The notes under the pieces were generated by a model, which did not search any database, was not told the origin of the DNA, and saw nothing but the letters and a program-made list of their open reading frames with translations. Both the position numbers and the translations under genes were made by a program. DNA of 64,000 nucleotides, taken from contig CP188828.1 in NCBI GenBank assembly GCA_050110875.1, positions 1,426,001 through 1,490,000 on the forward strand, written 5' to 3'. The DNA comes from Methyloligella sp050110875 (GTDB lineage Bacteria; Pseudomonadota; Alphaproteobacteria; Rhizobiales; Methyloligellaceae). Shown in pieces: positions 59,640 to 64,000 of this stretch (position 1 is its first letter; the number at the start of each line of letters is the position of its first letter).

Positions 59640-59927
59640 AAGGTTCTCCCCTCCCAATGGTCGGCCCCTGCCGCGCTCTCCATGATGGCCAGCTTCGGCG
59701 TAGGGCGCAAAGAATCGCCGCGCATACTATTATGCGCGAATCGCTGAAACTACGCAGACGCACGAATATCTTCACCGAATACAATAAGCGCGTGTAGTCA
59801 ACGCAAAGTCTCTCAAAAAAGCCATGAAGTTGTTGCAACTCGACAACGGTCCGGTGGCAACCGGATCGGTGGCCGTTGTGGAAGGACCGCATCACGCTGG
59901 GGCCTGGGGGCAGAAAGTTGGTGATCG

Positions 59928-60941
59928 ATGCGCGCGCTTGCATTTGTTCTGACAGTTCTTGCGCTTTGCGCTTACACGTTGCTCCTGGCCGGACCGGCGA
60001 AAGCCGCCCCGGCAGGCAGTGCCTTCTCAACGCCGGAACAGCTCATCGAATGGGCCTCTGACTATCGCGACCATCCCAAACCTCATCTTCTGCCCGGCGC
60101 CGTCCACGCCATGCGGGAGTTCGGCCTGTTCGGCGATGAGGAGAAGGGCGGTTTCTGCATCGGCTTCATCGCCGGCGTCCTCGGCGCCAACAAGAACGAC
60201 GCGCCACAACTGATCGCCGGCATGTTCCCCATGCCCCCCAAGGAGCAGGCGGTCATCGTCAAGGCGATCGCCTATTCCGGCCGCCCCGACTGGCAGGATC
60301 TCCTGATCCGCTTTCAGGACGAGATGCCCCTCCGCAAGCCGCTGATCGACGCCTATGTCGACGGCGAAGAGCCGCGGCTCATGGACATCCCCCTCGAAGA
60401 GGGATCTCCCGTCATCTACACCCTTTGGGGCTATTACAGCGCCACCGGACAATACCAGCCGGTCATGCGCATCATGGAGGCGTTGCGCTGGTCGAAGAGC
60501 GACGAAGAATCCGGCTTTTCCTGGAGCAGCCTCTGGAGCGGCTGGAAGAACGATCCCAAGCTGGTGGAGAAGGTCACCACGGGTGGCACGGCCAAATGGA
60601 CGCTTGCCTCTTACGCAGAACGGGATCGCCAGCTCATCAGCCTCTACCGGGCGGAATATCCCCGCCAGCCTGAGGAAATTGCGGTTCCCTTGCGGGAGGT
60701 GATCGTCGCGGCCGAAGCGTTTGAAGCGGAAGAGGTGAGGAAAGATCAGCTCGCGGCCATCGAAGAGGCCCAGCGCGAGCATGCCATGAACGAGGTGGGC
60801 GGCTCCAAGCTCGCCAAGGTCGGCTCTATCGGCATCGCCACGGGTTGCGTCGCGGCGAGCGCCCTGGGTCAGGCGCAGATCGCCGTGCCTTGCGTCGTCG
60901 GCGGCGCGCTCTATAGCGGCGCCGTCAAGCTCATGCAATAG
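59928..60941 (+). CDS. Secreted protein of unknown function
   Basis: 337 residues. Signal peptide (cut near AKAAPAG). A helical, tetratricopeptide-like body (LIEWASDYRDHPKPHLLPGA, then paired helices), and a hydrophobic C-terminal segment (about 300-335, GSIGIATGCVAASALGQ and on) that could anchor it in a membrane. No family recognised, but the proportions match a secreted alphaproteobacterial family with glycine-rich C-terminal helix. Confidence 0.6.
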   Translation: MRALAFVLTVLALCAYTLLLAGPAKAAPAGSAFSTPEQLIEWASDYRDHPKPHLLPGAVHAMREFGLFGDEEKGGFCIGFIAGVLGANKNDAPQLIAGMFPMPPKEQAVIVKAIAYSGRPDWQDLLIRFQDEMPLRKPLIDAYVDGEEPRLMDIPLEEGSPVIYTLWGYYSATGQYQPVMRIMEALRWSKSDEESGFSWSSLWSGWKNDPKLVEKVTTGGTAKWTLASYAERDRQLISLYRAEYPRQPEEIAVPLREVIVAAEAFEAEEVRKDQLAAIEEAQREHAMNEVGGSKLAKVGSIGIATGCVAASALGQAQIAVPCVVGGALYSGAVKLMQ

Positions 60942-60963
60942 CGGGGTTTGCGAGCGAGTTCGC

Positions 60964-61233
60964 CTACTCGCCGCTCCGGCGCAGGAAGTAGCCGACCACG
61001 ACGCCGATGCCCACGGCCAGCAGCATGGAGGCGGCAAGGTTGTCCTTCATCAGCTCTTCGGCCTCCTCGGCCGTATCGGCGGCGCGAGAGCGCGCTGAGC
61101 TGACCCCGCGGCCGGTGCTTTTGGAGACCGACCGGGTCAGATCCTTCATATAGCTGCGCATGGAATCGAGCTGGTCGTAGAAATCTTCGGGATCGAGATA
61201 GCGGCTCGATTTGCGTTCGTTCCAGCCCAACAT
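60964..61233 (-). CDS. ElaB/YqjD/DUF883-type membrane-anchored protein
   Basis: 89 residues from the ATG at 61233, behind GGAGGAACACC. A helical soluble part (LDSMRSYMKDLTRSVSKSTG) then a C-terminal transmembrane helix (LAASMLLAVGIGVVVGYFLRR), the layout of ElaB/YqjD tail-anchored proteins that bind stationary-phase ribosomes. Similarity is in architecture more than in sequence. Confidence 0.7.
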   Translation of the reverse strand: MLGWNERKSSRYLDPEDFYDQLDSMRSYMKDLTRSVSKSTGRGVSSARSRAADTAEEAEELMKDNLAASMLLAVGIGVVVGYFLRRSGE

Positions 61234-61347
61234 GGTGTTCCTCCGGCAGCAAAATCGATCGACAGAATGACTGTCTAACGAATAGCAGCTCACTCCGTTC
61301 CCGCCGTGACGACCGGAGAAACTGGTAAAAAATTCGTCTTGCCGCGT

Positions 61348-61761
61348 TTAGAGGACCGTATTGCGGGCGCGGATGCCCCGCTCGATCGCCACCGTCGTCA
61401 GCTTGTCGAGGGAAAGCCCGTTGGCGATGATCTCGAGCAGCCGTGTCTCCTCGTCGGGCACGTCGAGATCCGCCGCCGCCACCTCCAGCGCGCAGGCATA
61501 GGCCGTCTCCCGCAAGCGCGGCTGTAGCGCCTCGCGGACCAGCACGATCGCTTTCTGCAAGCCGTCCGGCTCGCCCAGCAGCTCCCCGCAGGCCGTGCTG
61601 GTGGGCACGAGCTGTTCGGCGTCGAAATCGTCGAAGATGGGAAGTGTCGAGATGATCTCGCCGATCCGTGCGTATTCCAGGTTGGAAATCGCGCGGTCGA
61701 CCGCGGCGACCGTCACCATCACATAGATCAGCGCTTCATGATGGGTGAGCGATTTCGGCAT
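61348..61761 (-). CDS. TerB-like protein
   Basis: 137 residues from the ATG at 61761, with GGAG nine bases upstream. All-helical, with the TerB/DjlA-N rhythm: HHEALIYVMVTVAAVDRAIS, LEYARIGEIISTLP, TAYACALEVAAADLDVPDEE, and LEIIANGLSLD. TerB-type domains are metal-binding helical bundles; a tellurite link is not implied by sequence alone. Confidence 0.78.
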   Translation of the reverse strand: MPKSLTHHEALIYVMVTVAAVDRAISNLEYARIGEIISTLPIFDDFDAEQLVPTSTACGELLGEPDGLQKAIVLVREALQPRLRETAYACALEVAAADLDVPDEETRLLEIIANGLSLDKLTTVAIERGIRARNTVL

Positions 61762-61855
61762 CGGGGCAGTCTCCAAATCGGCGGGAGGTTGTCGAAAGGC
61801 GTCGCCGGAAGCTAGGCAATTCGTGCGGGCGCGGCAAGGGCTCTTCCTGTCCCGC

Positions 61856-61915
61856 CGCCTCTCCTTCGAGACGCGATCGGTGCTCGCCCTCAGGCTCGCG
61901 CGATGCAGCCCGATT
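61856..61915. repeat. Half copy of the palindromic repeat
   Basis: CGCCTCTCCTTCGAGACGC, then TCGCCCTCAGGCTCGCGCGA, resembling one arm of the 42372 element. Confidence 0.5.
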
Positions 61916-61999
61916 GACGGGTTCGTGCGCGCGACCTAGGTTCGCGGCGAACCGCCGGATGTCTTGTCCGGCCGAAAGCGTAGAAGCCGGTTCTCATCC

Positions 62000-63646
62000 A
62001 TGACTGAAAGTTCATCCGCGTCGCCCGCGTCCGGCCAGACGAAAGCCGGCGCGACCCAGGCGGCACCGCTCGATCCCACGCTCCTGGAAGCGGCGAAAGA
62101 AAGTAAGGCCTGGCCTTTCGAGGAAGCCCGCAAGCTGATCTCGCGCCTGGAGCAGACACCTGCCCAGTCTCCTGTGATCTTCGAGACGGGCTATGGGCCC
62201 TCGGGGCTGCCCCATATCGGCACCTTCGGCGAGGTCGCCCGCACCACCATGGTGCGCCATGCCTTCCGGGTGCTGACCGAAGACCGGGTGCCGACCCGGC
62301 TGATCTGCTTCTCCGACGATATGGACGGGTTGCGCAAGGTCCCCGACAACATCCCCAACAAGGAGATGGTGGCGGAGCATCTCGGCAAGCCGCTGACCCA
62401 GATCCCCGATCCCTTCGGCGAGCATCCGAGCTTCGGCCAGCACAACAATGCGCGTCTGCGCGCCTTCCTCGATGCGTTCGGCTTCGACTACGAATTCTTC
62501 TCCGCCACCGACTGCTACCGGTCCGGCCGCTTCGACCAGACCTTGCTGAAGGTTCTGGAGAACTACGAGGCTATCCGCGACGTGATTCTGCCCACCCTGG
62601 GCCCGGACCGACGCGCCACCTACAGCCCCTTCCTGCCCATCTCGCCGGAGACGGGCGAGGTGCTCCAGGTGCCGATCATCGATATCGACACCGATGCCGG
62701 CGCCGTGCGCTTCAAGGACCCCGCCACCGACAAGCTCACCCAGCTTCCGGTCACGGGCGGCCACTGCAAGCTGCAATGGAAGGCCGATTGGGCCATGCGC
62801 TGGGTGGCACTCGGGGTCGACTACGAGATGGCCGGCAAGGACCTCATCGACTCGGTCAAGCTCTCCAGCCGGATCGCCAAAATCCTCGGCGCCAATCCGC
62901 CGGAAGGCTTCAACTACGAGCTCTTCCTGGACGAGAACGGCGAGAAGATTTCCAAGTCCCGCGGCAACGGCCTCACCATCGAGGAGTGGTTGCGCTATGC
63001 CGCCCCGGAGTCTCTAAGCCTCTATATGTATCAGAGCCCCCGCAAGGCGAAGCGGCTCTATTTCGACGTCATCCCCAAGGCGGTCGACGAATATGTCGGC
63101 CATCTGGCGGCGTATCCGAAGGAGGAGCCGGACGCTAAGCTCCGCAATGCGGTCTGGCATATTCATCAGGGGAACCCGCCCAAGGCGGAACTGCCGATTT
63201 CCTTCGCGCTTCTCTTGAACCTCGCCTCGGCGTCCAACTCCGAGGAGACCCAGACCCTATGGGGTTTCATCAAGCGCTATTGCCCTGGCGCGACCCCGGA
63301 AGAGCACCCGCTGCTCGACCAGATGGTCGGTTTCGCGGTCCGCTACTTCCACGACTTCGTGAAGCCCAACAAGCAGTACCGCGATGCGACCCCGGAGGAA
63401 GCGGCCGCCATGCGGGAGCTGTCGGAAAAGCTGGCCGGTCTCCCGAAGGACGCCGGCGCACAAGACATCCAGAACCTGGTCTACGAGATCGGCAAGAGCC
63501 ACGAATTCGAGCCCCTGCGCAGCTGGTTCGGCGCCCTCTACGAGGTGCTGCTCGGCCAGACCCAAGGCCCGCGCTTCGGCTCCTTCATCGAGCTTTACGG
63601 CATCGACGAGACCCGCAAGCTGATCGAGGAGTCGCTGAATCGCTAG
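62000..63646 (+). CDS. lysK: Lysyl-tRNA synthetase, class I
   Basis: 548 residues from the ATG at 62000. HIGH-type motif in GPSGLPHIGTFGE (residues about 72-84) and KMSKS-type motif in GEKISKSRGNGL (about 315-326), on a Rossmann class I fold. Class I LysRS replaces the usual class II enzyme in archaea and in some bacteria, including alphaproteobacteria. Charges tRNA-Lys. Ala/Ser-rich 25-residue N-terminal lead. Confidence 0.93.
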   Translation: MTESSSASPASGQTKAGATQAAPLDPTLLEAAKESKAWPFEEARKLISRLEQTPAQSPVIFETGYGPSGLPHIGTFGEVARTTMVRHAFRVLTEDRVPTRLICFSDDMDGLRKVPDNIPNKEMVAEHLGKPLTQIPDPFGEHPSFGQHNNARLRAFLDAFGFDYEFFSATDCYRSGRFDQTLLKVLENYEAIRDVILPTLGPDRRATYSPFLPISPETGEVLQVPIIDIDTDAGAVRFKDPATDKLTQLPVTGGHCKLQWKADWAMRWVALGVDYEMAGKDLIDSVKLSSRIAKILGANPPEGFNYELFLDENGEKISKSRGNGLTIEEWLRYAAPESLSLYMYQSPRKAKRLYFDVIPKAVDEYVGHLAAYPKEEPDAKLRNAVWHIHQGNPPKAELPISFALLLNLASASNSEETQTLWGFIKRYCPGATPEEHPLLDQMVGFAVRYFHDFVKPNKQYRDATPEEAAAMRELSEKLAGLPKDAGAQDIQNLVYEIGKSHEFEPLRSWFGALYEVLLGQTQGPRFGSFIELYGIDETRKLIEESLNR

Positions 63647-63661
63647 CGTGCGGGGCGAAAC

Positions 63662-64000
63662 CTACAGATTCGCCTCTTTCCAGATCTCGTGCATCTCGAT
63701 GGCGCGGCGTCCCGTCTCCTCCTGGATGCAGTCCGCATCGATCACGCTGCTATAGGAGCCGCCGGAGTAGCGGGTGGTCCAGAAGCCGCATTTCTTGTCG
63801 CGAAAGGCGACCCAGGCTCGCTGCGCATCCCGCAGCGCTTTCGACGAGGCAGAATCCAGCTTCTTGCGCGCCTCCGAATACCAATCGTTCAGGAGCCGGT
63901 CCCAGATCGCCGTGTGGCGCTCATAGCAGGAGAGCGCGTCCGCGGTCGTCTCCTGGTCCTTGCAGAGCGCGTTGATCTCGCCGACGCAATCGGCCGCCTG
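63662..64000 (-). CDS. LprI-like (DUF1311) protein, C-terminal part
   Basis: 112 residues, with the N-terminus beyond the window end. DUF1311 features: ADCVGEINALCKDQETTADAL, SCYERHTAIWDRLLND, and RDAQRAWVAFRDKKCGFW, then four or more cysteines (DCIQEE), as in the LprI lysozyme-inhibitor family. A signal peptide would be expected upstream and cannot be seen. Function in this organism is inferred at most. Confidence 0.82.
   Translation of the reverse strand, partial: QAADCVGEINALCKDQETTADALSCYERHTAIWDRLLNDWYSEARKKLDSASSKALRDAQRAWVAFRDKKCGFWTTRYSGGSYSSVIDADCIQEETGRRAIEMHEIWKEANL

Overview
The window is a draft-quality chromosomal segment (three 50-base N runs) of a GC-rich alphaproteobacterium, most likely of the order Hyphomicrobiales. 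The evidence is a GcrA gene with nearby CtrA-type and GANTC sites, a SAM-II riboswitch in front of metZ, an RpoH sigma factor next to rluD, Pst permeases with the long extra domains usual in alphaproteobacteria, a class I lysyl-tRNA synthetase, and tRNA-Glu(CTC) and tRNA-Gly(CCC).

Layout. 1-1863: the end of a CBASS anti-phage operon (patatin phospholipase effector plus CD-NTase with a C-terminal sensor domain), less GC-rich than its surroundings. 1958-25289: housekeeping and envelope genes (EF-hand protein, acetyltransferase, VWA protein, DD-carboxypeptidase, serine hydrolase, two tandem His/Tyr-rich secreted proteins, fatty acid desaturase, Mug glycosylase, cyclopropane synthase, CorA, Kef-type antiporter, rpoH with a large histone-like N-terminal extension, rluD, GH15 glycosidase). 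25344-26543: tRNA-Glu followed by a sulfotransferase gene framed by a 13-bp repeat of the tRNA end. 26594-36733: a small ArfA-like gene, ppk2, and the complete phosphate regulon phoR-pstS-pstC-pstA-pstB-phoU-phoB with two Pho boxes. 36730-38175: two alternative versions of the phoB-gcrA interval, apparently laid end to end by the assembly. 38206-42335: gcrA, then a leader peptide with terminator, argD, argF and hslO. 42372-44270: a GIY-YIG gene between two near-identical 124-bp palindromic repeats, then metZ under a SAM-II riboswitch and an intrinsic terminator. 44412-50404: a membrane protein/XRE regulator pair with twin operators, an AAC(6')-like acetyltransferase, dCTP deaminase, an alanine symporter, a radical SAM protein and tRNA-Gly.

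50413-57022 is one GT2 glycosyltransferase gene split in two by a 4.6-kb transposon (about 51484-56102). The transposon has 25-bp terminal inverted repeats, an 8-9-bp target duplication and an IS1595/ISXO2-type transposase. Its cargo is a DUF6471 protein, a membrane protein, a Panacea-domain protein with a two-TM partner (possible toxin-antitoxin), a lipoprotein and a small SinR/Cas2-like protein. Removing the transposon and one target copy restores an in-frame gene of 660 residues. The window ends with an amino-acid binding protein, a GNAT protein, an HdeD-family membrane protein, small envelope genes, lysK and a truncated LprI-like gene.

The observations most worth following are the CBASS operon, the cargo transposon, the assembly bubble that points to a presence/absence epimerase gene, the arginine-codon leader in front of argD, the ArfA-like gene with a hairpin before its stop, the repeat-flanked GIY-YIG gene and the extended RpoH.
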